Assembly: GCA_030630395.1 (NCBI GenBank)
Contig: DAOVNE010000057.1
Coordinates: 1-7,399, forward strand
Origin: Candidatus Eiseniibacteriota bacterium
Lineage (GTDB): Bacteria > Joyebacterota > Joyebacteria > Joyebacterales > Joyebacteraceae
Length of the DNA: 7,399 bases
Direction: 5' to 3'
Shown here in pieces: positions 6,413-7,399 of this stretch; within the stretch, counting starts at the first letter, position 1; each line of letters opens with the position of its first letter. The position numbers and the translations under genes were made by a program. The notes beneath the pieces were generated by a model. That model was given only the letters and a program-made list of their open reading frames with translations. It had not been told where the DNA came from and searched no databases.

Positions 6413-7399
6413 GTGACACGTAACGGCAAAACAGGGGTTTCGCGTCCGACCGCGCTCATTGTGGCCGCGTGTGTGGCAGCCATCTTGGTTGTTGCCATAC
6501 CCGCCAAAGCGGTCACCTCGCTCGAGGGCTACTCCGACCTGATGTTCGAGCTGACGAGCGGGAGGGGCGGTGATCCGACATGGCAGCTCGGGAACCCGAG
6601 GCTCTACGCAGAGTTCAGGCTCAAGAGCAGTCCCTGGACGGACATAGACACCTTTCTCAAGGTGTCGGCCGAATCGGACCGGTGGTCCGAGGACTTGAAG
6701 GACACGCGGGTCTTCCTGAACGAGGCGCACATGCGTTTCCACGGAAGCAGGGTTGAGGCGCATCTCTTCACCGGGCAGGACCGGTTCTGGCTCAACGAGC
6801 CGCTTCTTGCCATCGTCGACCAGGGCGAGGTCAAGCACGATGACTGGGGAGTGAGGGCGCAGGGTGTGCGGCTCGATTTCTGGGATGTGTTTGGAATCCA
6901 CGGCGCCGCTTTCTACAGCGAGCGGAGTGACTACGCCTCCATGGGCTTTGCCGGAATGACCGACGAGCTGGAGTACTACCCGGGTGCCACCGTCACGGAC
7001 ACGGTATCGAGCAGCACCGATGACTATCGGGGTCTCAGGCTGAACCGCCGCTTCCTGGGTGACGAGATGCTCTTCGGCGCTACCTACGCGCGGAGGGACT
7101 TCAATGACACCCCTTTCCATGGCAGCTCAGGGGGCTACAGCGAGGTCATCGCTCTCGATTCCGAGCTGGCTCTGGGAGAGGTCGTCCCGTTTCTCACGCG
7201 ATTCGGCCGCGTCACCTGGGCCACCGAATACGGCCTCAATACCTCCGGCTGGCTTGACGATTCGAACGATTCAGGTGTTGCCGGCTTCAAAACGGAGATC
7301 CGGGACATCCGAGCCGGCCCCATCAGGCTCCTCGCTTCATATGGAGACTACGGAGAGCGCTTCTACGCCGAGCGCCTTGCGAGTTGGGATCGACGCAAC
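6413..7399 (+). CDS. Probable outer-membrane beta-barrel (porin-like) protein, 5' part only
   Basis: GTG 6413 opens a frame of 329 codons that stays open to the end of the window. The protein begins MTRNGKTGVSRPTALIVAAC and has a hydrophobic core to about residue 29, then AKA (31-33) as the signal peptidase I site before V34. The mature part alternates beta strands and turns rich in Tyr, Phe, Trp, Asp and Arg: LEGYSDLMFEL, RLYAEFRLKSS, DTFLKVSAESDRW, EAHMRFHGSRVEAHLFTGQDRFWL, GVRLDFWDVFGIHGAAFYSER, EMLFGATYARRDF. This is the pattern of porin-like or export-type outer-membrane barrels, but I do not recognise a named family. Its 3' end, and the C-terminal aromatic residue that would confirm a barrel, are outside the window. 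Gene order and close spacing suggest it is cotranscribed with the PorV-like gene and acts in the same envelope system. The antisense reading at 6302-7120 is a shadow of it. Confidence 0.82.
   Translation, partial: MTRNGKTGVSRPTALIVAACVAAILVVAIPAKAVTSLEGYSDLMFELTSGRGGDPTWQLGNPRLYAEFRLKSSPWTDIDTFLKVSAESDRWSEDLKDTRVFLNEAHMRFHGSRVEAHLFTGQDRFWLNEPLLAIVDQGEVKHDDWGVRAQGVRLDFWDVFGIHGAAFYSERSDYASMGFAGMTDELEYYPGATVTDTVSSSTDDYRGLRLNRRFLGDEMLFGATYARRDFNDTPFHGSSGGYSEVIALDSELALGEVVPFLTRFGRVTWATEYGLNTSGWLDDSNDSGVAGFKTEIRDIRAGPIRLLASYGDYGERFYAERLASWDRRN

Noticed and set aside
6391..6423. Ten-codon ATG reading (MILEGAPGDT) across the start of the last gene
   Set aside because: It covers the AAGGAG site and overlaps the GTG start out of frame, without its own ribosome-binding site. 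It is too short to support as a leader peptide.
6302..7120. Long antisense open reading (272 codons) opposite the last barrel gene
   Set aside because: It is a shadow typical of GC-rich coding DNA. The + strand frame from GTG 6413 has a strong ribosome-binding site, a signal peptide and a beta-barrel pattern, while the antisense product has no recognisable feature.

Overview
The window is GC-rich (roughly 60% by eye) and tightly packed bacterial DNA. All four coding regions lie on the + strand and are separated by 12-34 bases, with a purine-rich ribosome-binding site before each start that can be seen. No terminator-like hairpin followed by a T-run lies between genes, so they probably form one transcription unit. 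No RNA gene, CRISPR array, insertion sequence or integration site was recognised, and no gap between genes exceeds 40 bases.

Layout: (1) bases 1-123 are the last 40 codons of an upstream gene of unknown function. (2) Bases 136-5487 encode a 1783-residue exported protein built almost entirely of beta-sandwich modules: a CBM9-like module, two carboxypeptidase-regulatory-like repeats, two bacterial Ig-like modules, a second CBM9-like/DOMON-type module, a choice-of-anchor-X-like module, a glucodextranase C-terminal-like module, an Ig-like/ZU5-like stretch and a FlgD-Ig-like C-terminal module. No catalytic domain is recognisable. (3) Bases 5503-6378 encode a PorV/PorQ-family (UPF0164-like) outer-membrane beta-barrel protein. 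(4) Bases 6413-7399 hold the GTG-started 5' part of a second probable outer-membrane barrel (porin-like) protein, which runs off the window.

The combination of PorV/PorQ-type barrel, FlgD-like C-terminal module and very large CBM9-like surface protein is typical of the FCB superphylum. The high GC and Shine-Dalgarno use fit one of its non-Bacteroidota lineages (for example Eisenbacteria-, Krumholzibacteriota- or Latescibacterota-like) better than classical Bacteroidetes. This placement is inferred from protein families only.

Working model (inference): the large protein is carried to the outer surface, possibly with help from the neighbouring PorV-like barrel, where its modules bind alpha-glucan or another polysaccharide. 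The last gene would supply an outer-membrane pore or structural barrel. The locus would then be a compact surface glycan-binding and outer-membrane cassette that differs from SusC/SusD.
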